The notes beneath the pieces are model-generated. The model did not search any database. It was not told the DNA's origin and worked only from the letters and a program-made list of their open reading frames with translations. From assembly GCA_903837815.1 (NCBI GenBank), contig CAILWD010000509.1, positions 1 through 7,873 on the forward strand: a stretch of 7,873 nt of DNA, given 5' to 3'. Both the position numbers and the translations under genes were made by a program. Positions 1-6,310 of the stretch are shown here, in pieces; position 1 is the stretch's first letter, and each line of letters starts with the position of its first letter. This stretch comes from an uncultured Chloroflexota bacterium (GTDB taxonomy: Bacteria; Chloroflexota; Anaerolineae; Anaerolineales; Villigracilaceae).

Positions 1-2
1 AC

Positions 3-36
3 AAAAAATGGACGGTGCGCACCGTCCATTTTTTTT
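3..36 (-). terminator. Rho-independent terminator after the tRNA genes
   Basis: A perfect inverted repeat runs from 3 to 34, with its centre between 18 and 19; the GC-rich core is TGGACGGTGCGCACCGTCCA. On the minus strand the stem is followed by a run of T (the A run at 3-8), which suits the end of the two-tRNA transcript. Because the A and T runs are symmetrical, it could also stop transcription arriving from the left on the plus strand. Confidence 0.85.
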
Positions 37-49
37 ATTTATTGATTTA

Positions 50-122
50 TGGGCCCGGAAGGATTCGAACCTTCGACCAAGCGATTATGAGTCGCCTGCG
101 CTAACCGCTGCGCCACGGGCCC
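50..122 (-). tRNA. tRNA-Ile2 (anticodon CAU, lysidine type)
   Basis: The reverse complement folds into a full cloverleaf of 73 nt: acceptor GGGCCCG/CGGGCCC, D stem GCGC/GCGC, anticodon stem GGCGA/TCGCT, loop CTCATAA, T arm GAAGG-TTCGAAT-CCTTC and discriminator A. The anticodon CAT lies at 87-89. CAT could mean elongator Met, initiator Met or Ile2. The anticodon arm GGCGACTCATAATCGCT is, as I recall it, the same as in E. coli ileX. The acceptor pairs C4-G69 and C5-G68 are known positive determinants for the lysidine synthetase TilS. Initiator Met is unlikely because pair 1-72 is a normal G-C and the anticodon stem lacks three G-C pairs. After modification to lysidine it would read AUA codons. 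The 3' CCA is not encoded. Confidence 0.85.
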
Positions 123-205
123 CATTAAGCGTCAAGTGTTCCAGCATCTCAGGGCGTCAGGCCACCTGACACCAAAGCACCTGACACTGGAACACTGAAT
201 GAAAG
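123..205. repeat. Spacer between tRNAs with short direct and inverted repeats
   Basis: This spacer is built mostly of short repeats. AGTGTTCCAG (135-144) is exactly complementary to CTGGAACACT (187-196). GTCAGG (156-161) pairs with CCTGAC (165-170) across a 3-base loop. CACCTGACAC occurs twice, at 163-172 and 178-187. No protein-coding potential is evident. It may be a small intergenic repeat, or a processing structure in the tRNA precursor; the sequence alone does not decide. Confidence 0.55.
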
Positions 206-277
206 AGCGGGAGACGGGATTCGAACCCGCGAATATCAGCTTGGAAGGCTGATGCCTTACCACTTGGCGACTCCCGC
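206..277 (-). tRNA. tRNA-Gly (anticodon UCC)
   Basis: The reverse complement gives a 72-nt cloverleaf: acceptor GCGGGAG/CTCCCGC, D stem GCC/GGC, anticodon stem TCAGC/GCTGA with loop CTTCCAA, T arm GCGGG-TTCGAAT-CCCGT and discriminator U, as usual for bacterial glycine tRNAs. The anticodon TCC is at 243-245 and reads GGA and GGG codons. CCA is not encoded. It is the first gene of the tRNA transcript, five or so bases behind the predicted transcription start. Confidence 0.95.
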
Positions 278-288
278 AAGCGACCTGC

Positions 289-317
289 ATTTTACTTTGA
301 TGAAGAAAGCGCGTCAA
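289..317 (-). promoter_or_regulatory. Sigma70-type promoter of the tRNA-Gly/tRNA-Ile2 unit
   Basis: On the minus strand TTGACG (317-312) and TAAAAT (294-289) are separated by 17 bases. The predicted start near 282 is only a few bases before the tRNA-Gly 5' end at 277, and the promoter lies directly behind the upstream gene's terminator, which makes it the natural promoter of the tRNA pair. Confidence 0.75.
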
Positions 318-341
318 GCGTTTTTCCCGAACAGAATATAG

Positions 342-370
342 AAAAAGCGAGATCGGTTCCCGATCCCGCT
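342..370 (-). terminator. Rho-independent terminator of the kinase/stalk-protein operon
   Basis: On the minus strand an 11-bp stem AGCGGGATCGG / CCGATCTCGCT (one G-U pair) with loop GAA is followed by TTTT (A run 342-346). It lies 12 bases after the stop codon of the surface-protein gene. Confidence 0.85.
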
Positions 371-382
371 TCATTTGTATGA

Positions 383-1720
383 TTATGGCGAAACAGGCGC
401 TTCCTCTACTGGAGGATCAGGGGCTTGTTCTGGAGGTTGACCTGCTCCTTCATCTACATCCGGAACAGGTTCGCTTGTTCCCTCGTCCGCCGGTGGATCT
501 GGGGATTGCGCCTGTTCCTCGAGTTCCAGCGGCGGAGGGCTTTCTGCTGCAGGCGGGCTGGCATCTGCCGCCTGAACGGAAGCCATGCCAGACTTTCCAC
601 CCGCCACCTCAACAACCTCGATCGCATCGATCTGCGAAGCATCCGAACTGGACGGAGCGAGAATAACAATATAACGGTAACTTCCTTCGGGTGGTTTCCC
701 GGATGTGTTGTAATCCACATCAATCAATATGCCGGATTTATATGATGCCCCGTAGAGGGAGGTTGTCGGGATGTTGCGATTATCGCATTCGGGATCAGCA
801 GCGCAAGCCGGATCCGTCGGCAGTTTCATGTAGTCGACGTTTGTGTTTTGGTCACGGACATTATAAATATCTCCCCAGTTGAATACTTCGTAATAACTGC
901 CATCGGGTTTATCAGAAACCCCGATAACGATGTCGTCCAGCATAATATAGGTGTTGGGATCGGCGCCCACAATTGCCTCGTAGAAAACCAAATCATAGTT
1001 TCCATCCGGCGTACCCGAAACAACCACAGGTCTACCGCCCAGGTCAATGACTGTGTAATAAGGAACCCATCCGCCTCCAATACCTCCAGGAACCCCATTG
1101 GGTGGTTGATTAACTCCAAGGTCGGAAGGAGGGGAAACTAAAGTGTACCCAACAGGGGGGCGAGATGGGGTTCCTGTTGCTGTGGGTGAGGGTGATGGTG
1201 AGGCTGAGGGTGATGGTGAAGGCGATGGCGAAGGGGCCGTTGAGGTAGGGGTAGGCGGCGTGGCCGTATCATCGCCCGGCGGCTTATTCGTGCCAGTCAC
1301 AGGCGGAGGTGAAGAGGTTTTAGAAGGTTCCGGGCTGGATACCGGGGCTGTGGCGGAAGGTTGGGTTGCCACAGTGGGCGGCACAGGGGTCTCGTTGGGA
1401 GTGGCGCTGGGCTCAAGCACCACAAAAGGCATAAAAACCAGCGGCTCGGCAGATCCGCCTGCGCCGGGGGTGAGAAAAGTCTCGAACCAACTCATGGGGG
1501 TCAGAATCGCAGGGAGGATCGGCTGAATGGGGGAGTTTCGCTGGACAGGCTGTTGATCCGGATCAAGGTTTGACCCCATTCCCGCGTTCACCATCCATTG
1601 CGGAGCAAGGCGTGCGGCAATTTGTCCCGAAATCAACATCAACAGGATGCCGATGGGAATAATGAAGCCAATCAACTTCTTATCGCGCCGCTCTCGAGTG
1701 GAAGAGGATTCGTCGATCAT
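383..1720 (-). CDS. One-pass membrane surface protein with Pro/Ser/Thr stalk and a beta-type domain
   Basis: Predicted protein of 445 aa that I cannot assign to a named family. Residues 1-14 are charged (RERRDKK), 15-33 form one membrane helix, and the rest should be outside the cell. Residues about 103-190 are a low-complexity stalk rich in T, P and S, including an (SP)n stretch at 164-178. Residues about 192-372 look globular (GNYDLVFYEA, MLDDIVIGVS, YYEVFNWGD, GILIDVDYN, YRYIVILAP, QIDAIEVVEV), which suggests a beta-sandwich resembling domains I remember from other Anaerolineae surface proteins. C306 and C312 could form a disulphide. Residues 383-445 are an acidic, Pro-rich tail. The ATG overlaps the kinase stop as ATGA, with GGAGAG (1727-1732) six bases ahead, so translational coupling is likely. 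A structural, adhesive or signal-related role is possible; none is shown. Confidence 0.85.
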   Translation of the reverse strand: MIDESSSTRERRDKKLIGFIIPIGILLMLISGQIAARLAPQWMVNAGMGSNLDPDQQPVQRNSPIQPILPAILTPMSWFETFLTPGAGGSAEPLVFMPFVVLEPSATPNETPVPPTVATQPSATAPVSSPEPSKTSSPPPVTGTNKPPGDDTATPPTPTSTAPSPSPSPSPSASPSPSPTATGTPSRPPVGYTLVSPPSDLGVNQPPNGVPGGIGGGWVPYYTVIDLGGRPVVVSGTPDGNYDLVFYEAIVGADPNTYIMLDDIVIGVSDKPDGSYYEVFNWGDIYNVRDQNTNVDYMKLPTDPACAADPECDNRNIPTTSLYGASYKSGILIDVDYNTSGKPPEGSYRYIVILAPSSSDASQIDAIEVVEVAGGKSGMASVQAADASPPAAESPPPLELEEQAQSPDPPADEGTSEPVPDVDEGAGQPPEQAPDPPVEEAPVSP

Positions 1721-3684
1721 GTTTCACTCTCCGTCTGCTTCCCAACCGGCAGGGATACAAAAAACGTACTGCCTGGATTGGTAGTTTCATTATACTCTTT
1801 ACTTTCCACCCGTATATGCCCCCCATGGGCCTCCACAATGCCGCGCGCAATTGCCAGCCCCAGACCAGGCCCCCCCCCTTTAAACTTGGTCTTCCCGGAA
1901 GAGTGCAAAAGCACCCCGTCGGTTTTGTTGAATTTCTCGAAGATGAGTTGATGCAGGGCCGGGTCAATGCCAATACCCGTATCACGGATGGCAATCTCCA
2001 CCAGGGGCGGTTCGCCGCCATTGATATATTTCCCGCTGACGTGAATCGAGCCGCCATCCGGGGTGAATTTGATGGCGTTCATGATGAGGTGGTGGAATAC
2101 CTTTTGCAAAAGGTCGGGGTCGGCGGGGACAAGCGGGAGCCCGCCTATTTCCTCCATGCTGAAATGGAGATTGCGTTCTCCAAGCGCGCTTCGGAAAGGC
2201 TTGACGACTTTCTCGATTAGAAATTCCATTTGTAACTCAGTCTTTTTGAGGAACAGGGTGTTGCTGTCTATGCGCGAGACATCCAACATGCTATCCACAA
2301 TATCGTTCATGCGCTCCGACCCTTCGAGAATGCCGCGGGCCAGTTCATAGAGTTCCGGCTCGCTTTTTGTGTCCTGCTCCAGCATCTGAGAATAGCCCAT
2401 AATGATGGTAAGGGGGGTGCGCAATTCGTGCGCCGAAATTTGGATGAAATTGGTCTTGGTCTTATCAATATTTTTCAGGAATTCATTCATCCGTATCAGT
2501 TCACGCGCCTGATCCTCCAGGCGGAGTTTCTTTTGTTCCAGGTCGCGCGCTTGTTCTTCCAAACGACGCGCCTGGTCTTCCAAACGACGCGTCTGCTCCT
2601 CGAGAGTTGAGGTCATCTCATCGAAGTTGGTGGCAAGCACTCCAATCTCATCATCGGAGTGAATGCCTGTGCGTTCTTCCAGTTTTCCGCCGGCAATTGC
2701 CTGTGAAGTTGCAACCAGGGAAAAAATAGGGTTTGTGATCCGCCGCGCAACAATAAACCCAATGACGATCACCACAAAGAAAACGCCTGTAAACAGGGAA
2801 ATATAGATGATGCGGCTGCGCAACGCAGGGTCGGCGACATATTCAGAGGGTAATGCCACAGCAAAGACGCCGAGACGGGCGTTACTTACCTGCAAAGGAC
2901 CTTGCGCAATACTATATGAGCGTCCAAGTACGATAATATTGTTCTCGCCCCTGACAATGTCTTTGGCCACCAGGTGTTGTTGATATTCATCTTTGGTCAT
3001 CGAAAGCGGCGCAAGCGCATCCTGCGCGCCTCCCCCCAGGGTTGAGCCAATTAATTTCCCATCTGCGCCGTACAGGATGACATCTGCCAGAGAGGTGGCT
3101 TTTAACAGAGGCAGGAGTTTGTTCGTGGATGTTCCAATCACAACCACGCCATGAAATTGTCCGTTTAAAGCAACAGGGAGGGCGGTGTAATAGTAGGTCT
3201 TTTGATCGGCTCGATTTTCACCCAGGGCGCGCAGGGGAGGAGCTTCGGGGTTTTGGGACTGAAGAAATGGCATCACAATCGAAGACCCTGCCACGCCGGT
3301 GTTTCGTTCTTCGCGCTGAAGGCTTCCGTTTTCATTCATCAGCAGATGAACCAGTTCATTCCCCTGCGGGGAGATCAGAATCAGGTTGTCAAATCCTAAT
3401 CCGGCGAAGGTGGGTTCTGCCAGGTTCAGCGCGGTTTCGCCGTCCTCCCTATCCAGTGCGTCAGCAAGCCCCTCTGTGTATCCGATGAGACGCGCTGCTG
3501 TGACATGCCGCATTTCCTGTCTCGCAACTGTATCGGAAACAACGCGCCCCGCTTCAAGTAATTGATTGGTCAGCCGCTCTTCCAGGGTTCTCGAAACCAG
3601 GCGCGTGACGACATAGACCCCAATCACGGCGACGATGACGGTCAGGAGCAGGTAGGGCAGGATGACTTTAAAACGAATACTCAT
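1717..3684 (-). CDS. Transmembrane sensor histidine kinase (Cache-like sensor, HAMP, HisKA, HATPase)
   Basis: Two-component sensor kinase of 655 aa. Order of parts: membrane helix 1 (about 7-27); an extracytoplasmic region of about 260 residues that looks like a double-Cache ligand domain; membrane helix 2 (about 292-313); HAMP (314-366). A heptad coiled coil (361-405, units such as RRLEDQA) follows. HisKA has phospho-acceptor H419 in SAHELRTPL. The ATPase domain carries N536 in the N box (MNAIKFT), D568 in DTGIGID and the glycine-rich GGGPGLGLA at 603-611. All catalytic motifs are intact, and there is no receiver domain. I chose ATG 3684 because AAAAGG (3690-3695) sits at proper spacing; an in-frame TTG nine codons upstream has no such site. 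No response regulator is in the window, so the partner must be elsewhere. The surface protein downstream is co-translated. The ligand is unknown. Confidence 0.95.
   Translation of the reverse strand: MSIRFKVILPYLLLTVIVAVIGVYVVTRLVSRTLEERLTNQLLEAGRVVSDTVARQEMRHVTAARLIGYTEGLADALDREDGETALNLAEPTFAGLGFDNLILISPQGNELVHLLMNENGSLQREERNTGVAGSSIVMPFLQSQNPEAPPLRALGENRADQKTYYYTALPVALNGQFHGVVVIGTSTNKLLPLLKATSLADVILYGADGKLIGSTLGGGAQDALAPLSMTKDEYQQHLVAKDIVRGENNIIVLGRSYSIAQGPLQVSNARLGVFAVALPSEYVADPALRSRIIYISLFTGVFFVVIVIGFIVARRITNPIFSLVATSQAIAGGKLEERTGIHSDDEIGVLATNFDEMTSTLEEQTRRLEDQARRLEEQARDLEQKKLRLEDQARELIRMNEFLKNIDKTKTNFIQISAHELRTPLTIIMGYSQMLEQDTKSEPELYELARGILEGSERMNDIVDSMLDVSRIDSNTLFLKKTELQMEFLIEKVVKPFRSALGERNLHFSMEEIGGLPLVPADPDLLQKVFHHLIMNAIKFTPDGGSIHVSGKYINGGEPPLVEIAIRDTGIGIDPALHQLIFEKFNKTDGVLLHSSGKTKFKGGGPGLGLAIARGIVEAHGGHIRVESKEYNETTNPGSTFFVSLPVGKQTESET
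2535..2597. repeat. 21-bp in-gene tandem repeat encoding coiled-coil heptads
   Basis: Inside the kinase gene, CTTCCAAACGACGCGCCTGGT (one base longer than a 20-base word, 2556-2576) is followed at once by a close copy at 2577-2597, and a diverged copy precedes it at 2535-2555. Each unit encodes seven residues of the coiled coil between HAMP and HisKA. Such repeats can change copy number in steps of one heptad without breaking the frame. Confidence 0.7.
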
Positions 3685-3725
3685 AAAAACCTTTTGCGGC
3701 AGGTTGCACAAAGGCTGGCAAGCTT

Positions 3726-3755
3726 ATTATACAAACTTACACGCAAATATTCCAA
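3726..3755 (-). promoter_or_regulatory. Sigma70-type promoter of the kinase operon
   Basis: On the minus strand TTGGAA (3755-3750) and a consensus TATAAT (3731-3726) are 18 bases apart. The predicted start near 3719 would leave a leader of about 35 bases before ATG 3684 and would place the alternative TTG start at 3711 almost at the 5' end. This supports the ATG choice. Confidence 0.7.
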
Positions 3756-3833
3756 CCCTGATTGTGATTGCAAGACTATTAACAGGCGAAAAGCAGACAA
3801 TTTATATCCTAATCAGGATTTGAGGTTTGACCG

Positions 3834-3939
3834 TTATAATTCATCTGCTGCACCGCTTGGGCACCAATTGCGCTTTTTTAGAGGGCGGGAAGCGCAAACG
3901 GTGGGAATTATAAAGCGGGAAACGGCGAAATAAATTCCC
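3834..3939. repeat. Nested inverted repeats, possible structured element
   Basis: TTATAATTC (3834-3842) is exactly complementary to GAATTATAA (3905-3913). Inside it CACCG (3851-3855) pairs with CGGTG (3899-3903), and TTGCGCT (3868-3874) pairs with AGCGCAA (3891-3897). TTGG-GCA-CCAA (3857-3867) makes a side hairpin. A competing pairing GGGAATT (3903-3909) with AATTCCC (3933-3939) shares bases with the outer arm. The order of the arms is consistent with one folded element of about 80 nt on either strand. Whether it is transcribed is not known; it could also be a relic of a small palindromic repeat. Confidence 0.45.
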
Positions 3940-3945
3940 GATTAA

Positions 3946-3981
3946 TAAAAGCCCCCAGGAATATCCAAAATTCCTGGGGGC
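3946..3981 (-). terminator. Rho-independent terminator of the ferritin gene
   Basis: A perfect 12-bp stem, GCCCCCAGGAAT (minus strand 3981-3970) with ATTCCTGGGGGC (3962-3951), and a 7-base loop, followed by TTTTATT. It starts about ten bases after the ferritin stop codon. Confidence 0.9.
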
Positions 3982-3991
3982 CAATGCCAAT

Positions 3992-4486
3992 CTAGTCTTC
4001 CCCGCGTTTACCAAGCCGATGGTCGAGCATGAGGACAGCCGTGCCATGCGCCTCGATCAACTTCAAGTTCGCGACAATCTCGGCGGCGTTCTTTTCCTCT
4101 TCCACCTGCTCGGTGATGAACCACTGCAGCATGACTTGCGCCGGATAGTCCTTTTCTTTGAGCGCGGTTTCGTACAAGGCATGGATCGAAGCGGTGACTT
4201 TTGCCTCGTGCGCGGCCACCTCCTCGGCGACCTCAAGGGTCGATTTCCATTCGCTCCTGGGGGCGTCGATGGCTTTGAGAAGCACTCTGCCGCCGCGTTC
4301 AGCCAGGAAATCGTAGAGTTTCATGGCGTGTTGGCGCTCTTCCGATTCCTGCACGCGCATCCATCGGGCGAAGCCGGGCAGGTTGTTGTCTTCGAAATAA
4401 GCCGCCATCGAAAGGTACAGGTAGGAGGAATACAATTCCTTGTGTATCTGGTCATTGATTGCATCTTGCATGGTCTTGGTTATCAT
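3992..4486 (-). CDS. ftnA: Bacterial non-haem ferritin (FtnA type)
   Basis: Iron-storage protein of 164 aa, close to the usual length. The family forms 24-subunit cages in the cytoplasm that oxidise Fe(II) at a ferroxidase centre and store it as ferric mineral. Numbering matches E. coli FtnA without gaps through the active site: E17, E50, H53, E94, Q127 and E130 for sites A and B, E49, E126 and E129 for site C, and Y24. W122 is also kept. The absence of the Met ligand of bacterioferritin and the intact Q127/E130 pair favour ferritin over bacterioferritin or Dps. Start ATG 4486 has GAGG (4493-4496) at good spacing. It has its own terminator and a candidate upstream promoter and dyad, so it is probably transcribed alone, with possible read-through from prs. 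Confidence 0.97.
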   Translation of the reverse strand: MITKTMQDAINDQIHKELYSSYLYLSMAAYFEDNNLPGFARWMRVQESEERQHAMKLYDFLAERGGRVLLKAIDAPRSEWKSTLEVAEEVAAHEAKVTASIHALYETALKEKDYPAQVMLQWFITEQVEEEKNAAEIVANLKLIEAHGTAVLMLDHRLGKRGED

Positions 4487-4500
4487 AATTTACCTCATGT

Positions 4501-4549
4501 TTTATAGCCGTACGATAGTAGATGCCAATATGTTGCATCGAATTGCAAC
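4501..4549 (-). promoter_or_regulatory. Candidate ferritin promoter with operator-like dyad
   Basis: On the minus strand TTGGCA (4528-4523), 16 bases, then TATAAA (4506-4501) is a plausible promoter; an alternative -10 is TACTAT (4520-4515). Just upstream, at 4532-4549, lies the dyad GTTGCATCGAATTGCAAC, with 6-bp arms and a 6-base centre. Its TTGCA/TGCAA half-sites resemble operators of some Fur-family metal regulators, which would suit a ferritin gene, but this is inference. Confidence 0.4.
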
Positions 4550-4596
4550 TTGAAGAAGTGATGAGAATGACAAATCTTACCTGCACACGCCTCCAT

Positions 4597-5574
4597 TTAT
4601 TCGCCGAATACGAACAAGTCACTCAGGGACTGACGGTTGATGTTATAGCGAATGGCGCTGGCAAAGACCTTTGCCACAGACAACACTGTTAATTTGGGAT
4701 GGGTTTTTTCCGGCGGAATGTGAACTGTATCTGTGGTGATGATTTCGGTGATTTGAGGAATAGCGACCAGCCTGTCCAATCCGCCGCGGCTGAAAACGCC
4801 GTGCGTGCAAACCACGCGGATATCCTCGATTCCTTCGGCGATCAGCACGCGGCTCAACTCCTCAATCGAGCCTCCGGTGGCAATTTCGTCGTCATAAACC
4901 ATGGCGCGTTTATGTCCACGCACCTGATTACCGACCAGTCCGCTGATGATCACCTTTGTGTCGGAAATCCGCTCTTTGTTGCCGGCGGCAATGGGCAGGT
5001 TGAGGGTTTTGGCAAAACGGGCGGCGGATTTTGCCTGCCCCATGTCTGGCGCAACGATGATCGAGCCTTCCATATCGAGGGTGGAAAGGTATTCCTTAAA
5101 GACCAACCGGCTGCTGAGCGGATCGGTGGGGAGGCCAAAGAATCCATGCACCTGCGGCGAGTGGAACATCATGCTCATGACATGCGTGGCGCCGGCGGTT
5201 TTTAATAAGTCAGCCACCAGGCGGGCTGTGATCGAAATGCGCGGCGCGTCTTTTTTGTCGGAGCGGCCGAAGGAATAATAAGGAATGATGGCATGTACCT
5301 CAGAGGCCGCCGCGCCGCGCGCAATGTCGATCATCATCAGCAATTCCACCAGGTGGTCATTGACCGGCTGGGAAAGCGATTGCACGATGTAAACACGCCG
5401 ATAACGGACGCTGGCGCCCAGTTGGATGTACATATTATCGTTGCTAAACCGCGTGATATGGGTATGATCCAATGGGACGCCCAATTGAGCGGCGATCTTC
5501 CCCGCCAGTTCCCTGTTCGAACTGCCGCTGAAGAAACGAACCTCCCCGGGGTCTATGGGTTGCGTGTTTGTCAT
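4597..5574 (-). CDS. prs: Ribose-phosphate pyrophosphokinase, divergent member
   Basis: Family enzymes join ribose 5-phosphate and ATP to make PRPP for nucleotide, His and Trp synthesis. The length (325 aa) and two phosphoribosyltransferase-like halves fit. Conserved landmarks: QSLSQPVNDHLVELL (65-79), PYYSFGRSDKK (98-108), the active-site His H138 in FHSPQVHGFF, the D177 region APDMG, and K200/R202 matching the catalytic Lys and Arg of the flexible loop. Two differences stand out. The ATP-pocket motif FSDGE is FSNDN (43-47), and the ribose-phosphate loop, normally DDxxDTAGT, is DDEIATGGS (228-236), lacking the third Asp. Start ATG 5574 has GGAGGT (5579-5584). The gap to the SanA-like gene is 71 bases without a terminator, so co-transcription is likely. 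Most probably a real PRPP synthetase of an uncommon branch; a related reaction cannot be excluded. Confidence 0.9.
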   Translation of the reverse strand: MTNTQPIDPGEVRFFSGSSNRELAGKIAAQLGVPLDHTHITRFSNDNMYIQLGASVRYRRVYIVQSLSQPVNDHLVELLMMIDIARGAAASEVHAIIPYYSFGRSDKKDAPRISITARLVADLLKTAGATHVMSMMFHSPQVHGFFGLPTDPLSSRLVFKEYLSTLDMEGSIIVAPDMGQAKSAARFAKTLNLPIAAGNKERISDTKVIISGLVGNQVRGHKRAMVYDDEIATGGSIEELSRVLIAEGIEDIRVVCTHGVFSRGGLDRLVAIPQITEIITTDTVHIPPEKTHPKLTVLSVAKVFASAIRYNINRQSLSDLFVFGE

Positions 5575-5645
5575 TTTTACCTCCGTCTCAAAATTTCCTG
5601 AAAATCATCCTTGTCCTTGCATTCTTTTTTTTCAAAGATAACACA

Positions 5646-6296
5646 TTAGTAAAAAATGGGTTCAGGAGCGCCCAACACAGGCAATGGTTTTAAAACGCAC
5701 ACATCCCAGACTGCCTGCGCCGTTGCAAGCCATTCGCGCACACTCCAGATGAGACGGTAAACTTTGCGGATGTAGATGGTGTTTGCTTCCACGCCATTGG
5801 CAGTGACGCCCAAGGCATTGCACAAAAACAGGGCGCGCGGCAAATGAAAATTTTGAGTTACTACAATCGCCGACTCCACCTGAAAAATGGCGCTGGCGCG
5901 ATAACAGGTATCGTAGGTGCGTCGCCCGGCATAATCGAGCACAATATCTTCATCGGGAACGCCCAGGGCCAGCGCATATTGGCGCATTCCTTCGGGTTCA
6001 TTGTAATCTACAAACCGGTTATCGCCGCTCATTAATAATTTGTCCACCTTGCCCTGCTGATAGAGTTGGGCGGCTGTATTCACGCGATCCTTGAGAACTG
6101 CGGTGGGACTTCCGTCTCTGAGGAGACCCGCGCCGAAGACAATTGCCACCCGCGCATGGGGAACAGAGTCTACTGTGTAGGTCTGGCGAGTGGAGGAAAG
6201 TTCAACGAACAGTTTGGGCAGGAGCAAACCCAGGATGGCAAACAGACTGAGAAACAGCGCAAGACGCTGTAGAAATTTCAACACTTTTCTGAGCAT
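5646..6296 (-). CDS. SanA/YdcF-like DUF218 membrane protein
   Basis: Predicted inner-membrane protein of 216 aa with a short basic N-terminus, one membrane helix (about 10-27) and an outside DUF218 domain (about 48-196). Family motifs are present: FGAG (54-57), SGDNR (90-94), NEP (99-101), DYAGRRTYDT (121-130) and TQNFHLPRAL (147-156). In E. coli SanA affects the envelope barrier to vancomycin at high temperature; related YdcF and ElyC proteins act around S-adenosylmethionine binding or envelope carrier lipid. The exact reaction of this one is unknown. It starts 14 bases after the lipoprotein stop. No clear ribosome binding site precedes ATG 6296, which suggests translation by re-initiation from the upstream gene. 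Confidence 0.92.
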   Translation of the reverse strand: MLRKVLKFLQRLALFLSLFAILGLLLPKLFVELSSTRQTYTVDSVPHARVAIVFGAGLLRDGSPTAVLKDRVNTAAQLYQQGKVDKLLMSGDNRFVDYNEPEGMRQYALALGVPDEDIVLDYAGRRTYDTCYRASAIFQVESAIVVTQNFHLPRALFLCNALGVTANGVEANTIYIRKVYRLIWSVREWLATAQAVWDVCVLKPLPVLGAPEPIFY

Positions 6297-6310
6297 GGTT
6301 GTAAATTCGA

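Larger units (their letters stand above)
3685..3991. other. Intergenic region between ferritin and kinase genes
   Basis: About 300 bases without a credible gene. From right to left it holds the ferritin terminator (3946-3981), a cluster of nested inverted repeats (3834-3939) and the kinase promoter (3726-3755). A smaller dyad ATCCT-AATC-AGGAT lies at 3806-3819. Open frames here are short, lack ribosome binding sites or run on from neighbours in the wrong frame. Confidence 0.7.

Noticed and set aside
130..135. TTGACG on the minus strand as a second tRNA promoter
   Set aside because: The matching -10 position would fall inside the tRNA-Ile2 gene, so it cannot drive that gene.
1181..1250. Purine-rich hexamer repeat as a regulatory repeat or CRISPR-like array
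   Set aside because: It is the complement of codons for the Ser-Pro stalk of the surface protein, with no spacers; the protein explains it.
383..1526. Plus-strand frames opposite the surface-protein gene, including a Gly/Val-rich one at 1143-1526
   Set aside because: They mirror the Pro/Ser/Thr-rich codons of the minus-strand gene, which has the coupled start, membrane helix and terminator.
3682..3711. TTG start adding nine residues to the histidine kinase
   Set aside because: The TTG lacks a ribosome binding site and would lie at the very 5' end of the predicted transcript; ATG 3684 has AAAAGG at good distance and begins just before the first membrane helix.
3835..3840. Plus-strand TATAAT as a promoter
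   Set aside because: There is no -35 box at proper distance and no gene follows on that strand; it is better seen as part of the inverted repeat.
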